This document shows positions 34,854 through 42,082 of a stretch of 43,371 nucleotides of DNA, in pieces. Numbering within the stretch: the first letter of the stretch is position 1; every line of letters begins with the position of its first letter. The notes beneath the pieces are model-generated. The model saw only the letters and a list, made by a program, of their open reading frames with translations, made no database searches and was not told where the DNA came from. Source of the DNA: Nitrososphaerales archaeon (GTDB lineage Archaea; Thermoproteota; Nitrososphaeria; Nitrososphaerales; JACPRH01); assembly GCA_030745655.1 (NCBI GenBank), contig JASLOE010000001.1, positions 69,351 through 112,721 of the forward strand. The letters run 5' to 3'. The position numbers were made by a program, and so were the translations under genes.

Positions 34854-35729
34854 TTGGATGAGGGATATAGGAAAACTCTAATGAAAAGTAAACGTTACAT
34901 TGTTTACGTTCTAGTTCTTCTCTGGGTTTTGTGGCCTATTGCAATAATGGTTCTTGAAAGCTTCCGTATTGACTTAAGCCCATTACTTTCAGGAAGAGGT
35001 GTCCAATGGATTGCAGGTGTTCCATTCTATAGTGGTGGATTCCGTCCTAGTACTATTAATTATTTCGAAGCTTTTTCCTTTGTTGCATTTCCCAGATTAA
35101 TGGTCAATAGCACCATAATTGCACTAACAAGTGTAGTATCATGTCTTTTGATAGGTACACCTACAGCTTATGCACTAGCTAGGTTCAAGTTCAGGGGAAA
35201 GAACTTACTTCAATTTTCATTAATGGCTTTAAGAACCATTTCACCTTTTGCAGTTATTGTGCCCTTCTATTGGATTTATGGACAACTGAATCTTTGGAAT
35301 ACATATTATGGTATGATGATTGTGTATTGGGTGATAAACCTCCCAGTTGTTGTTTGGATGATGCGGGGCTTCTTCAATGACATACCTAAAAATATCTGGG
35401 AAACAGCAACCCTTTACGGAGCATCTGAATTCAGAATTTTCAGAAAAATTGCATTGCCATTGGTTGTACCAGGTTTGATTGCTACAGTAATATTTGCCTT
35501 TGTATTAACATGGAATGAATTCCTTTTTGCATCTATCTTAACCGGTCCAGAAACTGGAACTGTTACAAAAGGAATATGGTTTGGGATGGGTGAGGCTGGT
35601 GGATTCAAAGTGGTGGAATGGGATGATATCAATACGGGTGGTGTATTGGCTTTTATCCCCGCAATGGCATTAGTCTTGGTTATCAGACGTTATCTGGTGC
35701 ATGGCTTCACTATGGGTTCTTATCGCTAA
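34854..35729 (+). CDS. Sugar ABC transporter permease, MalG/UgpE-like (system A)
   Basis: The 291-residue permease with six transmembrane segments has the EAA-type loop WETATLYGASEFRIFRKIALP. The start is TTG at 34854, with an ATG at residue 10 as alternative. It pairs with the MalF-like gene just upstream. Its 3' end overlaps the convergent MalK-type ATPase gene by 20 nt, so permeases and ATPase are not in one operon, which is unusual for a CUT1 importer. Confidence 0.9.
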   Translation: MDEGYRKTLMKSKRYIVYVLVLLWVLWPIAIMVLESFRIDLSPLLSGRGVQWIAGVPFYSGGFRPSTINYFEAFSFVAFPRLMVNSTIIALTSVVSCLLIGTPTAYALARFKFRGKNLLQFSLMALRTISPFAVIVPFYWIYGQLNLWNTYYGMMIVYWVINLPVVVWMMRGFFNDIPKNIWETATLYGASEFRIFRKIALPLVVPGLIATVIFAFVLTWNEFLFASILTGPETGTVTKGIWFGMGEAGGFKVVEWDDINTGGVLAFIPAMALVLVIRRYLVHGFTMGSYR

Positions 35730-36819
35730 GTGATTCAGCACCGTTCTCACTTAAGAATAGATGGGTTCTATTCCAATCAAATAAGAGATACATATGGTCA
35801 CCTACACTAACCTCAAACCCTGGTTTTGTCTTCACTCGCATTAGAGTGTCCACAACTTTTAAGGAGATTATTAGACTATCTCCCATTGGTTCTAGAAGAT
35901 GAACATCAGATTCACAAGTGAAGTTCGAGATTTGTTTCTTACTTATCTCAATGTCTTCCGGACGAACACCCAAAGTGAATTGAGTTCCATTCTTTTGATC
36001 CTTTAACAACTCAATAAGATTCTTGGGAGATTGTGGAGCAAAACATGACGCTTCAATAGCTCTAGTCCCTTTCTCATCAATAATTTTGGAGTTAATAAGG
36101 TTCATTGGAAGACTTCCTACAAAACTTCCAGACCAGACATCTTTAGGATGTTCATAGATATCTTCAGGAGAACCTAACTGGACCAACTTTCCGTATCGCA
36201 TAAGTGCAATTCTATTAGACATAGTCATAGCTTCAGTTTGATCATGAGTTACAAGGAGAAGTGTAGTTTTTACATCTCGTTGAAGCTCCTTCAACTCAGC
36301 CCGTAAATATGCTCTAGTTTTAGCATCTACATTCGATAGTGGTTCGTCCATTAATAATACATCAGGTTTTCTCACAATTGCCCTGCCCACTGCAACTCGT
36401 TGTTGTTCACCACCACTTAACGCTCTGGGTTTACGTTCCATGAGGTCAGTCAATCGTAGAAGCTCGGCGATTTCTTTTACTCTTTCAGCAGTCTTCTCTT
36501 CAGGAGTTTTTCTAACAACAAGTGGAAAACCTATGTTTTCAGCAACCGTCATATGTGGAAAAAGAGCATAGCTTTGAAAAACCATAGCTACATTTCTATC
36601 TCTTGGGGGCACATCATTAACTACTTTATCGTTAAAGAGGATTCGTCCTTCTGATAGAGGCTCTAATCCAGCTATCAGTCGAAGAAGTGTTGTTTTCCCG
36701 CATCCTGAAGGACCAAGAATTGACATGAATTCTTCATCGTTTATCTCTAAGTTGAATTTATCAACAGCTGAGGTTCCATTGAATCGTTTACTAACGCCAT
36801 CTAGAATAACCTTAACCAT
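35710..36819 (-). CDS. Sugar ABC transporter ATPase, MalK/UgpC-like (copy 1)
   Basis: The 369-residue ATPase has Walker A GPSGCGKTTLLRLIAGLE, Q-loop MVFQSYALFPHMTV, signature LSGGEQQRVAVGRAI, Walker B VLLMDEPLSNVD and switch LVTHDQTEAMT. A C-terminal TOBE/MalK regulatory domain begins near LGVRPEDIEI. All catalytic residues are intact. It lies 57 nt downstream of the cupredoxin-like pair on the same strand, so the three may be co-transcribed. It may serve permease pair A, pair B or both. Confidence 0.92.
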   Translation of the reverse strand: MVKVILDGVSKRFNGTSAVDKFNLEINDEEFMSILGPSGCGKTTLLRLIAGLEPLSEGRILFNDKVVNDVPPRDRNVAMVFQSYALFPHMTVAENIGFPLVVRKTPEEKTAERVKEIAELLRLTDLMERKPRALSGGEQQRVAVGRAIVRKPDVLLMDEPLSNVDAKTRAYLRAELKELQRDVKTTLLLVTHDQTEAMTMSNRIALMRYGKLVQLGSPEDIYEHPKDVWSGSFVGSLPMNLINSKIIDEKGTRAIEASCFAPQSPKNLIELLKDQKNGTQFTLGVRPEDIEISKKQISNFTCESDVHLLEPMGDSLIISLKVVDTLMRVKTKPGFEVSVGDHMYLLFDWNRTHLFLSENGAESLSDKNP

Positions 36820-36876
36820 TTTTTTAACTCATCTTATTTTTTATTACAAGGATTCATAATATTGAAATGCTCTATT

Positions 36877-37335
36877 TTATGGATTTACGACAATTTCACC
36901 TAATTCAATTGAATGGTCGACTAACTGATTTACGGTTTCTCCACGGTAGTCGACGTATGTGTATGTTTCCTCAGGGCGTGGATCTAAGAAGATGAATGTT
37001 CCAGATTTTGTAGGTGTAAACTCTATAGTAGTGGATTCAAATGGTGGGATGGGTTCGGTTTCAATATTTAATTCAGGTATCGAGAATTGGTGTGATTCGA
37101 TATCGTCATTATTAACTACAACGAGTATAACGGGTACACCTACAGTGAATTCGATATGATCCGGGTCCCAGCTCCGCTTTTCGTTTTGAGGAAGAATTAA
37201 ACCATCTTCAACTGGTGGATTTGTAGTTACCAATCGAATAATTAAAGATGGATTTGAAGCTGCTAAAAAGTAGTAACCGACAATTATGCCTAATACTGAA
37301 ATAGCAATAACAATCATCAGTTTTCTATTTTTCAA
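36877..37335 (-). CDS. Membrane-anchored cupredoxin-like protein lacking the copper loop (first paralogue)
   Basis: The 152-residue protein has an N-terminal transmembrane anchor (about residues 7-25). A cupredoxin-like beta fold of COX2 type follows: VNNDDIESHQFSIPELNIET, then FTPTKSGTFIF. The His in SHQFSIP matches the first copper ligand, but the usual loop with Cys, His and Met is replaced by DPRPEETYTYVDYRG, which has no Cys or His. It therefore should not form a CuA or type 1 site. It shares most of its pattern with the next gene (QNEK.W.P, V.V.NxDD, IP.L..ET..IP). Function unknown; it precedes a MalK-type gene. Confidence 0.72.
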   Translation of the reverse strand: MKNRKLMIVIAISVLGIIVGYYFLAASNPSLIIRLVTTNPPVEDGLILPQNEKRSWDPDHIEFTVGVPVILVVVNNDDIESHQFSIPELNIETEPIPPFESTTIEFTPTKSGTFIFLDPRPEETYTYVDYRGETVNQLVDHSIELGEIVVNP

Positions 37336-37405
37336 GGTATTAATGTTAGTTCGATTGTGTAGATAGATAATTCTTTCGCTTCAGAAAGAACACATGTAGA
37401 TAGAA

Positions 37406-37879
37406 TTATTCCTCTACAATGAATAGGCCTGGTGGAACACATACGAATTCTTCCTCATCACCTTGGGGTTCACCTTCTTGTTCATTTTTACATAATTCAG
37501 ATTCAAAATCTGGGGCAAGTGATTCTATAAACACGAACGAACCTACATCATCAACAGTGAAAGTGACTACCTCCCGTTCATTTGCTCCAGGTATATCTCC
37601 AGTTTCTACACCTAAATCAGGAATTGCAAGTCTGTGTTCGTCGTCGTCATCTCCATTTACAACTGTAAGTTCAATTTTATCTCCAACTTTCACGTAAACT
37701 ACATTTGGAACCCACTCTTTCTTTTCATTTTGAGTTTCTGTAAGTTTTATCGTAATTGGCGTTATATCTCCAGATGGATCATCTGTATCTGTTGACTCTC
37801 CGGTTGTTACATAGTATCCAATTAAGGCAATTATGATAATACCAATCCCTACACCGAAGAGAAATGAAGTTTTAACCAA
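37406..37879 (-). CDS. Membrane-anchored cupredoxin-like protein with altered cysteine loop (second paralogue)
   Basis: The 157-residue paralogue of the downstream gene has an N-terminal transmembrane helix, an acidic linker (TGESTDTDDPSG) and a COX2-like fold with DDEHRLAIPDLGVETGDIPG. The copper loop is replaced by an acidic insert between two cysteines (ELC ... FVC, 17 residues apart) that are not in a CxxxC arrangement; a disulfide is more likely than a metal site. The C-terminus PPGLFIVEE is the last strand. The gene is first in a minus-strand run with its paralogue and a MalK-type ATPase. Confidence 0.72.
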   Translation of the reverse strand: MVKTSFLFGVGIGIIIIALIGYYVTTGESTDTDDPSGDITPITIKLTETQNEKKEWVPNVVYVKVGDKIELTVVNGDDDDEHRLAIPDLGVETGDIPGANEREVVTFTVDDVGSFVFIESLAPDFESELCKNEQEGEPQGDEEEFVCVPPGLFIVEE

Positions 37880-37983
37880 AGTCCAACGGATTTAATGAAT
37901 AATATGGGATACTTAACTATTATTATGAACAGAAAATGTTTATGAAAAAGTTTATGTGATGTACATATAGGAGGACAATTGAT
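37880..37983. promoter_or_regulatory. Divergent promoter region between cupredoxin-like and MalK-type genes
   Basis: The 104-nt gap between outward-facing genes holds two spaced GTTTATG units (near 37937 and 37950) that could be a regulator half-site pair or TATA elements. A GGAGG ribosome-binding site lies about 9 nt before the ATG of the plus-strand ATPase gene. Confidence 0.4.
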
Positions 37984-39096
37984 ATGGCTACTGTTTCAAT
38001 TCAAAAACTTGCCAAATACTATAAGGATATTCAAGCAATTGAAAATATTAGTCTAGATATACAAGATAAGGAGTTTCTGACTATCCTTGGTCCTTCAGGA
38101 TGCGGGAAAACAACACTTCTTCGACTGATAGCTGGATTAGAAGTACCTAGTAATGGAGATATTTTAATTGATGGAAATTCTGTTCTTGAAGTACCTATCC
38201 GAGAGAGGGACATAGCAATGGTTTTTCAGCGATATTCATTGTACAACCACATGACGGTGTACGATAACTTAGCTTTCCCACTAAAAATGCGAAAAGTATC
38301 TGAACAGGATACTAAGCGTAGAGTAAAAAATGCAGCTGAACTCCTTGGATTGGATAAGCTGCTAGACCGAAAACCAGGAAAACTTAGCGGAGGAGAGCAA
38401 CAACGTGTTGCCCTTGGTAGAGCAATAGTTCGAGAACCTAAAGTATTCTTGATGGATGAACCATTAACTTTTCTGGATCCAAAGCTTAGAACACAAATGC
38501 GAGTGGAAATCAAAACACTTCAAAGAAGATTGGGGGTTACAACAATCTATGTAACGCATGATCAATCAGAAGCTATGATTATGTCTGATAGGATAGCGCT
38601 TCTGAAGAATGGAGTTTTACAGCAGGTAGGTACACCAGATGAAATATATGAAAAACCAAGTAATACATTTGTTGCGGGTTTTCTAGGTTCGCCGGCTATA
38701 AACCTCCTAGATTGCAGTTATGTTGAGAAAGGGGGGAAGACTTTTCTTGATTTGGAGTTCTTTAAGCTAGATATTACAGATCAAAAGGATATAATGAATA
38801 AAAAGAGAAATGGAAGTGAACTTATACTTGGAATAAGACCTGAAGATATATCATTGGCACATGAAAAAAGTGCAGATACCATAGAATCAGAAGTTTATGT
38901 AATTGAACCACTAGGCTCTGAGAGCAATATTATTGTTAAGCTTCCCACATATAAAGCCTTTAAATTTGGAATGCATGACGTAGTCAATGTTAAAGTTAAC
39001 GCTGGAATGAATGTCAAGATTGGTGATAAGGTGCGGTTGAAATTTAATAAGCATAATATTCATATTTTCAAAAAGTCTGGAGAAATTATTCTGTAA
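37984..39096 (+). CDS. Sugar ABC transporter ATPase, MalK/UgpC-like (copy 2)
   Basis: The 370-residue ATPase is similar to copy 1, with Walker A GPSGCGKTTLLRLIAG, Q-loop MVFQRYSLYNHMTV, LSGGEQQRVALGRAIV and Walker B FLMDEPL. The D-loop reads TFLD where SNLD or SNVD is usual. The C-terminal regulatory domain begins near LGIRPEDISL. The ATG at 37984 has a strong GGAGG site. It is convergent with the hydrolase and permease B cluster, so again the ATPase is separated from its likely permeases. Confidence 0.92.
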   Translation: MATVSIQKLAKYYKDIQAIENISLDIQDKEFLTILGPSGCGKTTLLRLIAGLEVPSNGDILIDGNSVLEVPIRERDIAMVFQRYSLYNHMTVYDNLAFPLKMRKVSEQDTKRRVKNAAELLGLDKLLDRKPGKLSGGEQQRVALGRAIVREPKVFLMDEPLTFLDPKLRTQMRVEIKTLQRRLGVTTIYVTHDQSEAMIMSDRIALLKNGVLQQVGTPDEIYEKPSNTFVAGFLGSPAINLLDCSYVEKGGKTFLDLEFFKLDITDQKDIMNKKRNGSELILGIRPEDISLAHEKSADTIESEVYVIEPLGSESNIIVKLPTYKAFKFGMHDVVNVKVNAGMNVKIGDKVRLKFNKHNIHIFKKSGEIIL

Positions 39097-39131
39097 ATAT
39101 AATCGTTTTACGCCGGCGAACAACTTCTAAA

Positions 39132-39881
39132 TTAAAGGTTTTCATCCAAATAACGTAGTAGATCTGAAAGGGCTCTTAAATCACGATGAAGAAGAGAAAT
39201 GCCTGAAGCTCTAACTGATGGACTTTCAGGTCGATATAATCGACTTGTTTTCGGTTCTTCAGCTCTATCGATTAGAGGTTGGATATTTGTGCGTTCAGTA
39301 TCAAGATACTGAAATAGAATTGAATGCGGATTGAAAGTATCCACTCCTTCCCCTCTGATAAGGGAGCCGATATCAGCTGATGGTGAAATAACCACTGAAA
39401 CCTTAATTTCCTCAATATATCCTGATGCTGCATAAGCAATATTTCCGCCGAGTTGAGCGCCGACTATACCGATTCTGTCTATAATCACATCATTTCTATT
39501 TCTTAGATAAGTAACTGCTCCTTCAATGTCACTAATTAATGTGTCATAATATTCTTCTGATTTGTCGACATTCTGGCTTTCTCCGAAACCACGTATATCG
39601 TATGCAAGTATTGCATAACCTCTTTCAACAAAGTCGGATATAAATGGATTCCAATCTTGTCTATCTCCATCGAATTCGTGGGAAAGTATAACTGGTTTAT
39701 ATGGTGCCTCTAATTCTTTAGGAACATACCATGTAGCACTGATCTTTATTCCATCTGAAGCTAAAAATGATACTTCTTCAGAGATATAGGGTTTTTCTTC
39801 TGTGGGATTTATGAGATACCATCCAGTGATAGCAGAAATAATTACAATTGATACGAGGATGTAGGGCTGAATCCTTGCCAA
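39132..39881 (-). CDS. Alpha/beta-hydrolase fold protein with Gln in place of the nucleophile Ser
   Basis: The 249-residue protein has an N-terminal hydrophobic anchor (about residues 7-24), then an alpha/beta-hydrolase core: VILSHEFDGDRQDW (oxyanion region), AYDIRGFGES, and the elbow VGAQLGGNIA. The elbow is normally GxSxG; residue 143 is Gln (codon CAA), so the nucleophile is missing. The C-terminal part is short, ending soon after LLHRDLRALSDLL, with a possible His but no clear acid residue. A non-catalytic, membrane-anchored role is likely. TTG start. Last gene of the permease B cluster. Confidence 0.75.
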   Translation of the reverse strand: MARIQPYILVSIVIISAITGWYLINPTEEKPYISEEVSFLASDGIKISATWYVPKELEAPYKPVILSHEFDGDRQDWNPFISDFVERGYAILAYDIRGFGESQNVDKSEEYYDTLISDIEGAVTYLRNRNDVIIDRIGIVGAQLGGNIAYAASGYIEEIKVSVVISPSADIGSLIRGEGVDTFNPHSILFQYLDTERTNIQPLIDRAEEPKTSRLYRPESPSVRASGISLLHRDLRALSDLLRYLDENL

Positions 39882-39921
39882 TTCATCAATGATTTAGAAA
39901 GTGGTCTTATTAAATAATTAT

Positions 39922-40218
39922 CTATTGAATAAGGATAGGTGCCGTATATATTGACAGAAGGATTATCAGTATTAATACGGTGAATAATATTGTAATTTGC
40001 ATTAGAGCTCTGCTTTTTTTAGCTTCATCAGGCATTGTGCTTCCTAGAAAGTAGATTAAAGCCCCTAATATCAATATAAAAAAACCATTTGTGTATAATG
40101 AAAGATTAATTGGTTGTAGAATAGATATAAGACCTGCAAGTGATAATATCAATCCTAGCTGCTCAATCCTGAGTTTTATGCGCTTAAAATCTGTGATAAG
40201 TGGTTCTTGTCCAGTCAT
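39922..40218 (-). CDS. Small membrane protein, three predicted transmembrane segments
   Basis: The 98-residue protein has a charged N-terminus and three hydrophobic stretches (about residues 20-37, 41-60, 73-96), with a polar loop GSTMPDEAKKSR. No family is recognised. Its ATG directly follows the stop of the MalG-like gene (TAGATG), so it is part of that operon and may be an accessory to the transporter or to the hydrolase-like protein that follows. Confidence 0.65.
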   Translation of the reverse strand: MTGQEPLITDFKRIKLRIEQLGLILSLAGLISILQPINLSLYTNGFFILILGALIYFLGSTMPDEAKKSRALMQITILFTVLILIILLSIYTAPILIQ

Positions 40219-41106
40219 CTATTTCATCTCCTTTCGAATAGTTCCTGCAGAGAAACCGATTAGTAAGTAACGTTGAATTAGGAATGCAAAAATGAAGGAT
40301 GGAATCATATGAATTATGGACATAGATGCTAATGGTCCAGGTGTCAATACACCTACTCGAAGCAAATCGTCAAAGAAGTCTGCAAGGAAGACAAATGTAG
40401 CAGCATTAGTTTCAGTTAGTGATAGGGTAAAGATAAAATCATTCCATGCCACCGCAAAAGCGAAGACTGCAGCTACAGCCAATCCTACCTTTATTTGAGG
40501 TAAGGTTATCCTGAGAAGTACATCGAATGTGGAAGCTCCATCAACTTTAGCTGCTTCTTCTGAAGTCTTAGGGAATCCGTCCAGGAAGTTTTTCAGTATC
40601 CATACTGTAAGTGGTAGAGCAAATGTTGCATATATGAGAGAGAGTCCGATATGAGTATCGTGAAGACCAATTTTTTGGAATATTTCAAATAGTGCAGGTG
40701 TAAAAACTATTGGTGTGACGGCGTGAAGAGTAAGCATATAGGCCAACAGAGGTGTTCCACCTATTATTTTAAATCGAGATAATGAGTAGGCAAAAGTTAG
40801 GCCTGCAGCTAAAGCAATAAACGTACTCATTAATGCAATCAAGATGCTATTTCCAAGATACCTTGGGAATTGACTTGCTATACCTGCAAATATTGGTTCA
40901 TTAGTGTGTGGATCCATTATTTCTGCACCAAACATATAATTCTGTAAAGTAGGAGTAAAAAGGAAGACTGGAGTAGTTGAAAGAGTAGCCTCTGTAGGTT
41001 TGACGGATGTAAGAGCTATCCAAGATAAGGGGAATAGAACTATAATTAGCCAGAAGCCGATTATTACAAATCTCAGATTCTTTGCTTTGAAAATTGAATT
41101 ACTCAT
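40219..41106 (-). CDS. Sugar ABC transporter permease, MalG/UgpE-like (system B)
   Basis: The 295-residue permease has six transmembrane segments and the EAA loop EEAAKVDGASTFDVLLRITLP. The N-terminus FWLIIVLFPLSWIALTSVKP is typical of MalG-type CUT1 permeases. It overlaps the end of its MalF-like partner by 8 nt and has a GGAG-like element upstream of its start within that gene. Substrate unknown. Confidence 0.92.
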   Translation of the reverse strand: MSNSIFKAKNLRFVIIGFWLIIVLFPLSWIALTSVKPTEATLSTTPVFLFTPTLQNYMFGAEIMDPHTNEPIFAGIASQFPRYLGNSILIALMSTFIALAAGLTFAYSLSRFKIIGGTPLLAYMLTLHAVTPIVFTPALFEIFQKIGLHDTHIGLSLIYATFALPLTVWILKNFLDGFPKTSEEAAKVDGASTFDVLLRITLPQIKVGLAVAAVFAFAVAWNDFIFTLSLTETNAATFVFLADFFDDLLRVGVLTPGPLASMSIIHMIPSFIFAFLIQRYLLIGFSAGTIRKEMK

Positions 41107-42019
41107 TTTGCTCCACTTTCCACAAATATCGAAGGTATGTGTACACTAGAACCAAAGAAATAATCACCATTATTGTTGCGGTAGTTGTCATTTCACTTGT
41201 TTTAAACGCCCGGAAAGCTAAGGTATACAGATATGAAGGCAACATATCTATTTCTAGTGGGTTAGGTCCCAGAGGTGGAGGAACATCCAACCACTCTCTA
41301 ATTACCTCCCAAGTTCTCAAAGCGTCCGCTAACCTAAAAATAAGGGCTAGAAACAAGAAAGGTTTAGCGTAAGGAAATATGACATATCTAAATCGGGCCC
41401 ACCAACCTGCACCATCGATATCAGCTGCCTCAAGGACTGATTTTGGCACAGATGATAAACCACCAACTATCATGAGCATTACAAAAGGTGTCCATGTCCA
41501 AGCGTCGACCATCACTATGGACAAGAAAGCATCTTTTCCATATCCATCAAATGGTATTTTTAGCACTCCGAGCAGATAATTGATAAATCCGATATCGGGT
41601 CTAAACATAACCACCTTAAAGATCATCGCCGTAATTTCTGGCGCTATCAACATCGGTAGGACACAAATTGTTAATACAAGTCTATGACCTCTAAATCGCT
41701 CGGAAAGAACTAATGCAAGACTTAAACCTAAAATGAATTCAATTGAAACAACAGTTACAGCGAACTTGGCAGTATTCTGAAAACGAAGCCAGATATCTGG
41801 ATGAGTCATCATATTTTCATAATTTTGGAATCCGACAAAATCAGGAGCTCTTCCAAATACTTGAACTGAGTAATCATAGAAACTTATTCCAAATGTCCAT
41901 AAGTATGGTATAATGGCGAAAACTGTTAACAGAATTAAAGTCGGTAAAATGAGTAGCCACTTCAAATGTTTATCTTTTATGTTGAATGAAATAGCCAAGG
42001 GAATTCTCGTCTTTAACAT
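41099..42019 (-). CDS. Sugar ABC transporter permease, MalF/UgpA-like (system B)
   Basis: The 306-residue permease begins with a basic segment, then LLILPTLILLTVFAIIPYL, and carries the EAA loop VLEAADIDGAGWWARFRYVIFP. Six transmembrane segments are visible. It is the first gene of the run permF-permG-small membrane protein-hydrolase. A TATA box flanked by an 11-bp inverted repeat lies immediately upstream, suggesting regulated expression. Confidence 0.92.
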   Translation of the reverse strand: MLKTRIPLAISFNIKDKHLKWLLILPTLILLTVFAIIPYLWTFGISFYDYSVQVFGRAPDFVGFQNYENMMTHPDIWLRFQNTAKFAVTVVSIEFILGLSLALVLSERFRGHRLVLTICVLPMLIAPEITAMIFKVVMFRPDIGFINYLLGVLKIPFDGYGKDAFLSIVMVDAWTWTPFVMLMIVGGLSSVPKSVLEAADIDGAGWWARFRYVIFPYAKPFLFLALIFRLADALRTWEVIREWLDVPPPLGPNPLEIDMLPSYLYTLAFRAFKTSEMTTTATIMVIISLVLVYTYLRYLWKVEQNE

Positions 42020-42022
42020 CTA

Positions 42023-42060
42023 AATTTCTTTATTGATATATATTTATCCATAAAGAAATT
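42023..42060 (-). promoter_or_regulatory. TATA box enclosed by an 11-bp perfect inverted repeat (operator-like)
   Basis: AATTTCTTTAT (42023-42033) and ATAAAGAAATT (42050-42060) form a perfect 11-bp inverted repeat. The 16-nt spacer contains GATAAATATATATCA on the minus strand, a good TATA box, 15-30 nt upstream of the permease ATG at 42019. A dimeric regulator bound to the arms would cover the TATA box, a common archaeal repression layout. The repeat could alternatively be a weak hairpin in the transcript. Confidence 0.55.
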
Positions 42061-42082
42061 ATTCTATGAAAAATGAAATCAA

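Noticed and set aside
35710-39096. Recent duplication of the two MalK-type ATPase genes
   Set aside because: Outside the nucleotide-binding motifs the two proteins differ widely, and there is no repeated DNA at their borders or any mobile element.
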